From Mycoplasma sp. CAG:956 (GTDB lineage: Bacteria > Bacillota_I > Bacilli_A > RF39 > UBA660): a DNA stretch of 64,000 nt. How positions within the stretch are numbered: the stretch's first letter is position 1; each line of letters begins with the position of its first letter. Shown in pieces: positions 25,525-34,179 of the stretch. The stretch lies in contig HF993102.1 in assembly GCA_000433475.1 (NCBI GenBank), positions 1 to 64,000 of the forward strand, given 5' to 3'. The notes beneath the pieces were generated by a model that did no database searches, was not told the DNA's origin, and saw nothing but the letters and a program-made list of their open reading frames with translations. The position numbers and the translations under genes are program-made.

Positions 25525-26201
25525 TTAAAATATTGCATTTATACTACGATATTATGAATATGTATGGAGAATCAGCTAATGTAAGAGCATTAATGCATGC
25601 CCTTGATAAAGAAGATGTAAAATATAAAGTAGATTTTAAGTCTTTACATGATGATATTAAAATTATGGATTATGACTTTATTTATATAGGTACTGGTCTT
25701 GATGAATCTTACCCTATAGTCTTAGAAGATTTAAAAAGATATAAGGAAGATTTAAGTAAGTATATTGATGCTAATAAATTTATTTTAGTAACAGGTAATG
25801 CTCTAGATTTATTTAGTGATTTAAAAATACTAAAATTTAAGAGTGTTAAAGAAGATTTCAGGATTATTGGTGAGCAAGTCTATACAACCGATTTAATTAA
25901 AAATTATGTTATTGGTTTTCAAAATCGTGATACAGTTATTAAAGAATATAGCGAGACCTCCTTATTTAAAGTAACAACAGGCACTGGCTTTGCTCCTAAT
26001 AATAAAAATGAAGGCATTAGAAAAAATAATTTCTATGGCACTTACTTGCTAGGTCCCCTTCTTATTCGTAATCCTTATCTATTAGAATATTTTACAAAGA
26101 ATTTACTTAAAAGTAAAAATATTAAATATAAAGCTATGTCTCATGATACAGCTTATCAAGCATATGATACTTATTTAAAAAATTTTGTTAATAAAGAGTA
26201 A
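25521..26201 (+). CDS. gatD: GatD-like amidotransferase subunit, catalytic residues apparently lost
   Basis: The N-terminal block ILHLYYDIMNMYGESANVRA and the late GTYLLGPLLIRNP mark the class I glutamine amidotransferase GatD. Active GatD has a nucleophile Cys in a CGG-type elbow and a His in TYLHGPL. Here the elbow reads ILVTGNALDLF (91-97 TGNALDL, no Cys) and the His position is Leu177. It therefore probably cannot hydrolyse glutamine, though it may still bind MurT. The length (226 aa) is near normal and the frame is intact, so it is not a decaying pseudogene. It ends in a strong convergent terminator. Confidence 0.85.
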   Translation: MIKILHLYYDIMNMYGESANVRALMHALDKEDVKYKVDFKSLHDDIKIMDYDFIYIGTGLDESYPIVLEDLKRYKEDLSKYIDANKFILVTGNALDLFSDLKILKFKSVKEDFRIIGEQVYTTDLIKNYVIGFQNRDTVIKEYSETSLFKVTTGTGFAPNNKNEGIRKNNFYGTYLLGPLLIRNPYLLEYFTKNLLKSKNIKYKAMSHDTAYQAYDTYLKNFVNKE

Positions 26202-26239
26202 AAAAACTTATAGAAATCTTAAATTTCTATAAGTTTTTT
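26201..26239. terminator. Bidirectional terminator between gatD and the LysM/GH25 gene
   Basis: Seventeen-bp arms (AAAAAACTTATAGAAAT and its complement) around a short loop; T runs on both strands serve the two convergent genes. Confidence 0.92.
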
Positions 26240-28093
26240 CTATAGACTTTTTCTAGTAGAATCAGTATAAGATACATTAGCATTTCTGGTATTGTTTAAC
26301 CCACGGTTATAAATAATTTGTGGATAATTTCTAAAAGCCTTATCTAAATCAAGATTCTTAGAATAGCCTTTAAGAAAAGCATTGTCACTTACTTGATGAA
26401 TACCAAAATTGGTTACATACTCAGGCATCTTTAAGTTATCAATATTAGTTGATTTTGAAAAATAAATTTTTTCTCCAAATTTAGAATTAGAAGAATATTT
26501 TCCATATCTAGCTATCCAAGTATCAATGCCAAAGATACCACCATCTTCTGTTTTAAAGGGGCGAAGATAATCTTTAACACAAGCATCTCCAGTATAAAGC
26601 ATTACATAATAACCGGCTTCTTGTAGTAAACGGATGGTTTCCATGATGGCTTTATAGGCATCAGAATTTTTCCCATGTTCTTTTAAATCATTTAAAATTC
26701 TCTTACAATCAGCAATATCTTCAATATCCAAAGCAATAGGCATAAAAGTATAATAGCCAAGAGACTCTAAGTACCTTAAATATTGAATTATTTTTTTCGT
26801 TTCGGTATTTGCTTCAGAAACATTTCTTGCTGATGGAAAATAATAATAACCTGCTACTACATTATTAGCTCTTAAAATCTCAATATTTTTTGTAAAGTTA
26901 GCATCAACACTAGGATTATTAGCAAGACAGTTACCTATACGGTTATAAACAAAACGAATGTTTGGATTAGCTTGTAAAACTTTATTTAAATCCATTGTAT
27001 CTTGGTGTTTTGAAATATCAATCCCATACACATGACCATTTCTAGCAATTTGTTCGTTCCAATCTGATATGCTTTTAACAGGAATATCACTTTTAGCATC
27101 AATATTATCTTCATAATCTAATTTTTCTTCAGTTATAGAAATAGTGCTACTATCAGGTAAATATATTGTTTCACCAGGATTAATTGCTGAAGTACCATTA
27201 ACATATAAAATATCTTCTGGATAAATTCCTAATCTAGAGGCTAAATCTTCTATGGTTTCACTGTCACCTAATTTATACTTTTTATAGATATCCATATCAG
27301 TAGCAACAAGAACTTTATCACCTGGTTGATAATAAGATGGATAAGTTATACCGTTTAAACTTTCAAATAAAGGGATAGACATACCAAATTTCAAGCATAT
27401 ATCATCAATATTTTCAAAGTTTTTAACAATATATCCTTTAATATTATTTTTAACGGCTAAAGTTAAAATATCTCCTTCTTTGATACTGTTAATATTTTTT
27501 AAATTAGGATTTAATTCTTTTATCTTATCAATATCACAGCCAAAAGTAGTACTGATACCAGAAATAGTATCGCCAGATTTAATTATATAATTTATTTCAT
27601 AAAACTCTTTTTTTATCTTAGGAACATTTAAAATTAAACCAGGATATATTTTATCTGGGTTAGAAATAGCTTGGCTATTTAAGGCAATCAAGTCTTCTAA
27701 ACTTATGTTATGACTTTTAGCAATACTAGTTAAATTATCACCTGGTTCTACGATATAATCTTCATAAAGTTCTTCATCTAGTTTTATCATCGGAACCTTA
27801 ATAATTGTATCAATTAAAATATTGTTTTCATCTTTTATGTCAGGATTCATTTCTAAAATCGTTTCAACAGTAGTTTGATAATCTTTGGCAATTTGCCATA
27901 AAGTATCACCAGATTTAATCTTTATTTCAATAATTTCACGAATATTACCATCTTTGTCAACATAAGTTGAACCTATTTCGTATTTTTTCTTACAACCAGT
28001 AAGGCTTAGTATAACGGGTGCTACCGCTACTACCTTCAAAAAATCACGACGTGATATTTTAAGTCTATTATTTTCTTTTATTTCTTCTTTCAT
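26240..28093 (-). CDS. Tat-type lipoprotein with LysM repeats and GH25 lysozyme domain
   Basis: The N-terminus has a twin-arginine motif (ISRRDFLK) and a lipobox LTGC, suggesting folded export followed by lipid anchoring. About five LysM-like modules lie at 59-102, 114-160, 171-216, 222-266 and 274-315 (the fourth is degenerate), for peptidoglycan binding. A GH25 muramidase domain follows (about 355-560), with YGIDISKHQ and the catalytic pair in IALDIED. It probably remodels the cell's own wall. ATG at 28093 follows AAGGGG; TTG at 28099 is inside the spacer. It has its own promoter. Confidence 0.88.
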   Translation of the reverse strand: MKEEIKENNRLKISRRDFLKVVAVAPVILSLTGCKKKYEIGSTYVDKDGNIREIIEIKIKSGDTLWQIAKDYQTTVETILEMNPDIKDENNILIDTIIKVPMIKLDEELYEDYIVEPGDNLTSIAKSHNISLEDLIALNSQAISNPDKIYPGLILNVPKIKKEFYEINYIIKSGDTISGISTTFGCDIDKIKELNPNLKNINSIKEGDILTLAVKNNIKGYIVKNFENIDDICLKFGMSIPLFESLNGITYPSYYQPGDKVLVATDMDIYKKYKLGDSETIEDLASRLGIYPEDILYVNGTSAINPGETIYLPDSSTISITEEKLDYEDNIDAKSDIPVKSISDWNEQIARNGHVYGIDISKHQDTMDLNKVLQANPNIRFVYNRIGNCLANNPSVDANFTKNIEILRANNVVAGYYYFPSARNVSEANTETKKIIQYLRYLESLGYYTFMPIALDIEDIADCKRILNDLKEHGKNSDAYKAIMETIRLLQEAGYYVMLYTGDACVKDYLRPFKTEDGGIFGIDTWIARYGKYSSNSKFGEKIYFSKSTNIDNLKMPEYVTNFGIHQVSDNAFLKGYSKNLDLDKAFRNYPQIIYNRGLNNTRNANVSYTDSTRKSL

Positions 28094-28121
28094 AACCAAT
28101 TCCCCTTTTTTATTGATTGTT

Positions 28122-28150
28122 ACTATAACACGAAGTTTAATTTAAGTCAA
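28122..28150 (-). promoter_or_regulatory. Promoter of the LysM/GH25 gene
   Basis: Minus strand TTGACT (28145-28150) and TATAGT (28122-28127), 17-bp spacer with GTGT before the -10 box. Confidence 0.8.
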
Positions 28151-28231
28151 CTGTTTACTTTGAATTTTAGCATGCTTATGTTTAACTTATGATAATGTCC
28201 CAATAGTTATTTTAAAAAATATGAAGATATC

Positions 28232-28256
28232 AAAAAAAGAAGCTTTAAAACTTCTA
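28232..28256 (-). terminator. Intrinsic terminator of the 119-aa gene
   Basis: Stem GAAGTTTT / AAAGCTTC followed by seven T on the minus strand, about 30 bp after the stop at 28286. Confidence 0.65.
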
Positions 28257-28285
28257 TAAATGTCTGCTCATAAATTGGATAATTT

Positions 28286-28645
28286 TCATCTACGATGAGA
28301 TAATTTCATTGTACGTTCATTGGGTTCTTTTGCTCCTAGAAAATCATCAGTATCTAAAGTAGGCTCTTCATCTGGTCCATTATCTATTTCATAGGTATCA
28401 ACTAAATATTGTTCTAAAGAATCGCTCAATTCTATTTCAGCATTCAAATGTTTTTGCTTACTTTCTTCTAGTATTTTACAAATATTTTGTTCTCGTCTTA
28501 AAACATAAACAAAATATTTAGCTAAGGCATCATCACTCCAATTAGCAATGTCTCTCCTACTTAAGGACTCTGAATTATCAAATGGTAATAATCCACGGTA
28601 TTTATATATAGTACTAATATATTCCGCAACAAGTTGGTCTGGCAT
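28286..28645 (-). CDS. Small acidic protein, paralogue of the 28703 gene
   Basis: About 119 aa, soluble. No family recognised. It shares a pattern with its neighbour: an aromatic N-terminal helix (YISTIYKYRGLL), IANWSDDALAKYFVYVLRRE, an acidic middle, and a terminal DTDDFLGAKEPNERT. The preferred start is ATG at 28645 after AAGGGGGAG; an upstream ATG at 28669 has no such site. Its promoter is TTGACA (28697-28702) with TATTAT (28675-28680), 16-bp spacer. Confidence 0.65.
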   Translation of the reverse strand: MPDQLVAEYISTIYKYRGLLPFDNSESLSRRDIANWSDDALAKYFVYVLRREQNICKILEESKQKHLNAEIELSDSLEQYLVDTYEIDNGPDEEPTLDTDDFLGAKEPNERTMKLSHRR

Positions 28646-28702
28646 TAGATACTCCCCCTTTTTTAGCATCTAATATAATAGCACAATTTTACAAATTGTC
28701 AA

Positions 28703-29116
28703 TTATCTTTTTTCATTTTGTTCAGAATCCTTGGCCTCACGAATTAAGCGAAGATTTTGTTCATCTATTTCTTTGCGAACTTCTTCTATAATCTTAGCAT
28801 GGGGATTGGGCTGAACTGGTCCTAAAAAAGTATCGGTTTGACATTCATTTAAAATTATTGAATCATCTTCATATGGTTCGGAGTCAATTTCATTATCCTT
28901 ATTAATATAAGCTTTTTTGATTTGTTCTTCAGTTTCCATCTTTATTTTAATTAAGCATCTTTGAATATCCAAGTAATAACGAATTAGATCATAATCAGAA
29001 AGATTAGCTATCTGGGCATAACTATAAGGATAGCCAGTACCACGTATCTTGATATGAATCAAGTTTTGATATCGATATATAATTTTAACATATTTTGATT
29101 TTTCAAGCTCAAGCAT
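28703..29116 (-). CDS. Small acidic protein, paralogue of the 28286 gene
   Basis: 137 aa, soluble, no family recognised. It matches the neighbour in order: YVKIIYRYQNLI, then IANLSDYDLIRYYLDIQR, an acidic stretch, and TDTFLGPVQPNPH near the end. It has an extra charged C-terminal helix. The ribosome site is GAGGTGA, and a possible promoter (TTGCAA, 17 bp, TATCCT) lies upstream. The pair arose by tandem duplication; the conserved D-x-F-L-G-x-x-x-P-N motif may be a docking element. Confidence 0.65.
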   Translation of the reverse strand: MLELEKSKYVKIIYRYQNLIHIKIRGTGYPYSYAQIANLSDYDLIRYYLDIQRCLIKIKMETEEQIKKAYINKDNEIDSEPYEDDSIILNECQTDTFLGPVQPNPHAKIIEEVRKEIDEQNLRLIREAKDSEQNEKR

Positions 29117-29170
29117 ATTTTCACCTCAAAAACTAACGTTAGGATAACATAAATTATACACATTTGCAAC

Positions 29171-29488
29171 TTAAAATAAACTTCCTAGTAATTCCAAGAA
29201 ATCCTTGATACCGCCATCCATTAATTTATCTAAGCTAGTACCAATTTTACTACCAAATCTAGAGACTCCTGAGGAGTAATCAATATAATCTTTAGTTAAA
29301 TAATCTTTTAAATCAATATTTTTACCGTCTTTAACATCTTGCTCAAATTCTTTTAATTTTTCCTCTGTAATTGTTGCTTTTCTACCCATTTTAACATCAT
29401 AATAACCAGATTCTAAGGCAATGTATAAAGCAATAAATATTAAGAAAAATACAAATAAAATTTTAAAGAAAGGGTTAACCTTTTTCAT
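29171..29488 (-). CDS. Small membrane protein downstream of spoIIP (YqxA-like position)
   Basis: 105 aa with one N-terminal membrane helix (about 8-28) and a short extracytoplasmic part with amphipathic ends (LDKLMDGGIKDFLELLGSLF). Its ATG overlaps the TGA of spoIIP by four bases, so the two are coupled. In Bacillus, spoIIP is followed by yqxA, a small one-helix protein; the position and form match, but similarity is too weak to name it. A role beside SpoIIP during engulfment is inferred. Confidence 0.6.
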   Translation of the reverse strand: MKKVNPFFKILFVFFLIFIALYIALESGYYDVKMGRKATITEEKLKEFEQDVKDGKNIDLKDYLTKDYIDYSSGVSRFGSKIGTSLDKLMDGGIKDFLELLGSLF

Positions 29489-30411
29489 ATGTTTTCTCCT
29501 ATATAATCATAAAGCATTTTAGCTAATATATCTATAGTATTAGATACTTCTAACATAGTATTATATTGTCCACCTAGTTCAATTAGAATACAATTGCTAT
29601 TAAAATCTTGATTATATATACCATTAACTCCTGGTCCACTCTTTTTATAAATACCTCTTGTAAGACTTGGATATTTAGCTTTTATTAAGTTATTAATATC
29701 AGTTGCTACTTTTAAATTGGCATTATAATTATCGTGTTCTAGTCCTACTAAAAACATAACTCTAGCATATGACTTACCATCTATTGTGGTAGTAGTTTTA
29801 CTTTTTAAGGAAGAATCACGATGCAAATCAATAAAGTATTTTAAAGAAGTATTATTTTGATAAGTATTTTCTAAATAAATTCTTGAAGCTTTATAAGAAT
29901 CTTTATAAACCCAGTTATTTTTATTTAGGGCATCTTTAATCATTCTTTTTTCAACAATTGTGTTAAGCCCTAAATCACTTAGCTTTTCTTGTAAATAGTA
30001 AGAAGCAATTTTAACGTCTGGTTTAATATTATAAATATTAAAATAGCTACTAGCATAACCCTCGGTATCATGGGTACTATATATATAAATAATTGGTTTA
30101 GTACTATTTGAGACCTCTTTAGTATTAGACTTATCAGTAATTTGACTGGTATCGTCATTATTATTTTCTGTTACCGAAGTATTATCAAATGTAGTATTAC
30201 TCAGTAGGCTAGATTTAATATAACTACTATCAATTTGCTTATTAAAGCCAACTTTTAATAAATAGTTTAGGTAATCTTCGCTTGATATCATGTTTCTTAC
30301 TTTGTAATAAAAGTAAAGATAACTTAAGAAAAAACCTATTAAGATAAATATTAAATAGATGATTTTCTTAAGATTATTTAATTTTTTCCTGCTTTTAAAT
30401 CTTTTTTTCAT
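29485..30411 (-). CDS. spoIIP: Stage II sporulation protein P (peptidoglycan amidase)
   Basis: N-terminal membrane helix (about 17-37) and a Ser/Thr/Asn-rich linker lead to a SpoIIP domain: PIIYIYSTHDTEGYASS with the zinc-type His and Glu, FIDLHRDSS, SLTRGIYKKSGPGVNGIYNQ and SNCILIELGGQYNTMLE. In Bacillus it cleaves stem peptides from septal peptidoglycan with SpoIID and SpoIIM during engulfment. The linker is short. ATG at 30411 is preferred over GTG at 30420. Together with sigG in this window it supports sporulation ability. Confidence 0.88.
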   Translation of the reverse strand: MKKRFKSRKKLNNLKKIIYLIFILIGFFLSYLYFYYKVRNMISSEDYLNYLLKVGFNKQIDSSYIKSSLLSNTTFDNTSVTENNNDDTSQITDKSNTKEVSNSTKPIIYIYSTHDTEGYASSYFNIYNIKPDVKIASYYLQEKLSDLGLNTIVEKRMIKDALNKNNWVYKDSYKASRIYLENTYQNNTSLKYFIDLHRDSSLKSKTTTTIDGKSYARVMFLVGLEHDNYNANLKVATDINNLIKAKYPSLTRGIYKKSGPGVNGIYNQDFNSNCILIELGGQYNTMLEVSNTIDILAKMLYDYIGENI

Positions 30412-30482
30412 AATTATCACTATTTAATTTTAGTAAATAACACTTAAATAATATGTCAAATTATGCTTAAAAATTTAATTTT

Positions 30483-31583
30483 TTATATTTTATTACTTTT
30501 ACCCTGATTACATCTTTGACACAATGTTTGTAAATTAGACATGGTTGTTTTACCACCCTTGGAGACTGGAATAATATGGTCGACTTGTAATTTTATACCA
30601 TCTTTTACTGTAGCTCCACACATTTTGCAAGTGAAATGATCTCTTTTTAGTACTTCATATCTTAGAGTCGACGTTATTTTGTTTCTTTCTCTTTTTATCG
30701 TTTCGCAATACTTTTTGCCATTTAACCATTCATTATAAATATTTAGTATTTGCTTCCAAGTAATTATGCCAATATTTTTATACCAAACAGCACCATTATA
30801 GGCATGATAAGTAATAGTAATTTTAACATTTAATAATAAATTTTCTTTTTGGTATATTAATGAAGATATTATTCTTTTTTCAAGTCTTTGATAGAAAAAG
30901 CGATTCTTTTTACCTACAAAATCAGAATTATTTAATAAAATTTTATTAAGTTCTTCTTTGTAATTTTTTAAATTTTGAAGATCTAGTATAGTATTTTCTA
31001 TTGACTTTCGAAGACAATTAATATCATTTTCAATATAATATCTAATAACTTCTTCTTTAGTAATATTATTAAATTTTCTTTTAGAAGATACTTGCTCTTT
31101 GATGGTTATAGTGTTTGTCTTGTTATTAAATTGATATTTATTATTTAATTCTTTTATTTTAATAGCTTTAGTACTGATTAATATTAGTTTTTTATAATAA
31201 TTAAATATATTTTTAATAATAAAAATGTAAATAATAATTGGTAGAATAAATGCGATGATATTTAAATCATTTGTAAATTCATTATTAAGTTTTAATATAT
31301 AGTTAAGAATACTTATTACTTGATAATTAAACACCCATATTAATAAAAAGATAAGAACTTTTTTAGCTTTTGACATATAAATTATGTTTTCTAGGATGCT
31401 AATTTTAGTCATTGCTGGTTTTAAAATAAAGACATAGATAATACTAGGTAATAGAAAAAGAATAAGGCTAATATTTTTGACTAATAAAGAATCTAAACCT
31501 ATGGATTGTAAACTATAATATGATATATAGAAAGCAATATAGCTGATTAAAATTAGTAATATATTTTTTTGATATTTGGACAT
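30483..31583 (-). CDS. Membrane protein with C-terminal HNH nuclease domain
   Basis: Four predicted helices (about 8-25, 35-53, 73-98, 108-127) are followed by a charged, partly coiled cytoplasmic region and, at about 308-366, a complete HNH domain: VLKRDHFTCKMCG, LQVDHIIPVSKGGKT, NLQTLCQRCNQGKSN, with all four zinc Cys and the catalytic His. Membrane-tethered HNH proteins can be defence effectors; the substrate cannot be told. The gene lies alone between spoIIP and the 371-aa orphan and has no obvious partner. Confidence 0.78.
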   Translation of the reverse strand: MSKYQKNILLILISYIAFYISYYSLQSIGLDSLLVKNISLILFLLPSIIYVFILKPAMTKISILENIIYMSKAKKVLIFLLIWVFNYQVISILNYILKLNNEFTNDLNIIAFILPIIIYIFIIKNIFNYYKKLILISTKAIKIKELNNKYQFNNKTNTITIKEQVSSKRKFNNITKEEVIRYYIENDINCLRKSIENTILDLQNLKNYKEELNKILLNNSDFVGKKNRFFYQRLEKRIISSLIYQKENLLLNVKITITYHAYNGAVWYKNIGIITWKQILNIYNEWLNGKKYCETIKRERNKITSTLRYEVLKRDHFTCKMCGATVKDGIKLQVDHIIPVSKGGKTTMSNLQTLCQRCNQGKSNKI

Positions 31584-31614
31584 AATATCACCTTATTCTT
31601 CTTTTAATATAGTT

Positions 31615-32730
31615 TTATTTTGTAACTTTTGTTAATTTTCTACCGCTATTTCCAATACCTAGAGATTCTTCAATCATTTTGATATCATCTTCACCATATA
31701 ATTTGCCTAGTAAAGTTTTTTTAAAGTAACCAACATTTTTTTGATTATTAACACCATCATTATAACTATTTATATCTAACTGTTCTACAAAGAAAGTAAA
31801 TTCATTAACATTTGGCTCTTTATTAATGCTTAAACATGCTTTTAAATAAGAAAATATAACAGTTTGTAAAAAGCAATTATAAGAGCCATCATTATCTGGT
31901 AAGACATTTAAATTAGCATCATCGGTTGGAACAAAGGTAGCATTTGGCTTAATAGCTGCTTGAATTGTTTTATTATTTTTAACAAAGTCTTTAATATAAA
32001 AATACTGTTCTGGACTAGTAAATCTAAATACGATGGCATCATTTGCAGGAACCGTTCTAAATTTAGTTTGACCTAAAAGTTCACCATTAAAATTGCGACG
32101 AAAATTATTAACAAAATTAATAATTTCTAGAACTACTTCAGTATATTTTTCTGGTACAACTGAAAGATAAGCTTTACCAAAATAATAATGGTTAGCCATA
32201 TCATGAAAGATAAAATTCATTCCCCTGTCTACTGTAAAGTCTTCGACTTGTCGTTCTAAAGCATTTAAATTATGGACGTCTTTTTTACTACCTGCGATTC
32301 TTTGAGTCCAAATCGTAGCATTAAGTAAATTATTTATATCATAAAATATTTTTAAAAGATTTTTATCATACTTGCCAGCAAACTTACTATCCACTGCCGC
32401 ATAAAAGGTTTCAAAATCCGTTGAGGCTTGCCAAATTGACTCAGCATCAGTTTCAAGCAAATCTGGGCCCCAAGAAGAACATCTACCGGTGGCTTTAAAA
32501 GCTGCTAAATCTTGTTCCATTTTTGACCATTTACCCTTTAATATAGTATCGTAGCACTCTATTATATTAAGATATAAACCAAACTGCTCATCTTTTTTAG
32601 TACTAATAGCCCCACTTTCAGTAATCAACTTTTTCTTTTCTTCTTTGGTTAAATCTGGACGTGCCATTGTCTTTTCATACTCTTGCATGGCATGATACCA
32701 TTTTTTTAACAATTCATCAATATTTTTCAT
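31615..32730 (-). CDS. Hypothetical 371-aa soluble protein
   Basis: No family recognised. It starts with a Lys/Glu-rich helical segment (about 1-45), followed by mixed regions with RCSSWGPDLLETDAESIWQA, FIFHDMANHYYFGKAYLSV and a basic C-terminus GIGNSGRKLTKVTK. No signal, membrane helix or catalytic motif is clear. It has a strong promoter (32776-32804) and a G-run ribosome site AAGGGGGG, so it is likely well expressed. It ends 31 bp before the HNH gene and may be transcribed with it. Confidence 0.6.
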   Translation of the reverse strand: MKNIDELLKKWYHAMQEYEKTMARPDLTKEEKKKLITESGAISTKKDEQFGLYLNIIECYDTILKGKWSKMEQDLAAFKATGRCSSWGPDLLETDAESIWQASTDFETFYAAVDSKFAGKYDKNLLKIFYDINNLLNATIWTQRIAGSKKDVHNLNALERQVEDFTVDRGMNFIFHDMANHYYFGKAYLSVVPEKYTEVVLEIINFVNNFRRNFNGELLGQTKFRTVPANDAIVFRFTSPEQYFYIKDFVKNNKTIQAAIKPNATFVPTDDANLNVLPDNDGSYNCFLQTVIFSYLKACLSINKEPNVNEFTFFVEQLDINSYNDGVNNQKNVGYFKKTLLGKLYGEDDIKMIEESLGIGNSGRKLTKVTK

Positions 32731-32775
32731 ATATAACCCCCCTTAAAATGCTAACTATCGCATTTGTTGACAGCT

Positions 32776-32804
32776 ACTTTAGCACTAAATTTATTATTTG
32801 TCAA
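32776..32804 (-). promoter_or_regulatory. Promoter of the 371-aa gene
   Basis: Minus strand TTGACA (32799-32804), 17-bp spacer, TAAAGT (32776-32781). A 7-bp inverted repeat, GTTGACA (32766-32772) and TGTCAAC (32799-32805), spans it. Confidence 0.7.
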
Positions 32805-32873
32805 CTTTATTCATATCATTTTAATCAAAGAACAACACTTATCATAAGAAATAGAAAAAAAATTTCAAATGCC

Positions 32874-32902
32874 TTGAAAAGTCTTGAAATATTTGATAAA
32901 AT
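32874..32902 (+). promoter_or_regulatory. Promoter of rpsT
   Basis: TTGAAA (32874-32879) and TAAAAT (32897-32902), 17-bp spacer, followed by the ribosome site AAGGAAGGAG before the rpsT ATG. Confidence 0.8.
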
Positions 32903-32932
32903 CATATAGACATTTAAGGAAGGAGCAAGAGT

Positions 32933-33196
32933 ATGGCTAATATTAAGAGTTCTAAGAAAGCGATTAAACAAATTGCTAAAACTACTGCTAATAACCATGA
33001 ATTAAAAGCAAGAGTTAAGAATACTATTAAGGCTTGTGAAAAAGCAATCGCATCAAAGAATAAAGAAGAAGCGACTTCTTTAGTTAAAGAAGTACAAACT
33101 GTAATTGATAGAGCATCTAGCAAAGGTCTTGTTAAAAAGAATACTGCTGCTAGACAAAAATCAAGATTAAATAATAAAGTTAAAGAAATGAACTAG
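32933..33196 (+). CDS. rpsT: Ribosomal protein S20
   Basis: Small-subunit protein binding 16S rRNA near the 5' domain. The 87-aa, Lys-rich sequence starts MANIKSSKKAIKQIAKTT and ends with TAARQKSRLNNKVKEM, both diagnostic. It is a single gene with its own promoter and terminator. Confidence 0.97.
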   Translation: MANIKSSKKAIKQIAKTTANNHELKARVKNTIKACEKAIASKNKEEATSLVKEVQTVIDRASSKGLVKKNTAARQKSRLNNKVKEMN

Positions 33197-33213
33197 TAAG
33201 GGTTCATTTTTTT
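33187..33213 (+). terminator. Intrinsic terminator of rpsT
   Basis: Stem AATGAAC / GTTCATT, loop of eight, followed by eight T. The stop codon lies within the loop. Confidence 0.8.
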
Positions 33214-33238
33214 TGATATAATCTACTAGGTGATTAAA

Positions 33239-34153
33239 TTGAAAAAGTTTATATGGCCAGTTATACTTGGCGTTTTATTAGCATTAGAAGTTAAAAATAT
33301 TGATACAATAACTGATTATGTCGTAAGTAAATTGGATAATACAAAAGAAGTAGTTATTTTAGATAGTAATAAATATCATAAAGATGCTTCATATAAATTT
33401 GTCCAAGAAACAACGAATTTCGTTCCTTATAGTTATCATGATTTGCTTAATATAATATATACAGTTATTAATAATGGATGGAATTCTTTTACTTTTTATT
33501 GTCCTAAAGAATATAGTGAGTGTTTAAGTGATATTAAAGATATTTCTACTAACGATACATTACTTACTCAAATTAATAATTATGCTGCCCCTTTTAATTC
33601 CTTTGCATCAATTCAAACTTTATATGATGATACGGGAGAGATTACTTTAAAAATAACGAAGACTTATACAAATGAAGAAATTGCTCTTTTAAATGATAAA
33701 GTTACAACAATGTTAAACACTGTTATTACTGATAATATGACTCTTAAAGATAAGTTGTTAGCTATTCATGATTATATTATTAATAACACTAAATACGATA
33801 CAGAAAAAAATAATAATGGAACGAGTAAATATCATAGTAATACAGCAATTGGAGTTTTTATGGAAGGATATGCCACTTGTAATGGGTATGCTGATGCTTA
33901 TGCCATAGCCTTAGATAAATTAGGAATTAGAAACTATAAAGTATCTAGTAATACACATATTTGGAATGCTGTTTATTATAATGATGAATGGTTACATGTT
34001 GACCTTACTTGGGATGATCCAGTAAGTAGCGATGGTAAAGATTATTTATATCATAAGTACTTTTTAGTTAATAATGAACAAATGAAAAAAGAAGATGAGG
34101 ATTTACAAGACCACATCTTCGATAAAAAAGTTTTCCAAGAATTTATGGATTAA
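33239..34153 (+). CDS. Exported transglutaminase-like protein
   Basis: An N-terminal hydrophobic segment (signal or anchor) leads to a transglutaminase/cysteine-peptidase-like domain in the C-terminal half: nucleophile Cys in EGYATCNGYADAYA, His in SNTHIWNAV, Asp in HVDLTWDDP. Such domains in Bacillota are extracytoplasmic and often act on wall or surface proteins, as peptidases or cross-linking enzymes. The start is probably TTG at 33239, five bases after AGGTGA; a GTG at 33230 is inside that site. It ends in a hairpin terminator. Confidence 0.8.
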   Translation: MKKFIWPVILGVLLALEVKNIDTITDYVVSKLDNTKEVVILDSNKYHKDASYKFVQETTNFVPYSYHDLLNIIYTVINNGWNSFTFYCPKEYSECLSDIKDISTNDTLLTQINNYAAPFNSFASIQTLYDDTGEITLKITKTYTNEEIALLNDKVTTMLNTVITDNMTLKDKLLAIHDYIINNTKYDTEKNNNGTSKYHSNTAIGVFMEGYATCNGYADAYAIALDKLGIRNYKVSSNTHIWNAVYYNDEWLHVDLTWDDPVSSDGKDYLYHKYFLVNNEQMKKEDEDLQDHIFDKKVFQEFMD

Positions 34154-34179
34154 TAGGTTTATAAAGACCTATTTTTTTA
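34152..34179 (+). terminator. Terminator of the transglutaminase-like gene
   Basis: Stem AATAGGT / ACCTATT, loop of eight, then a T run; it overlaps the stop codon and the 3' end of the convergent gene. Confidence 0.8.
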
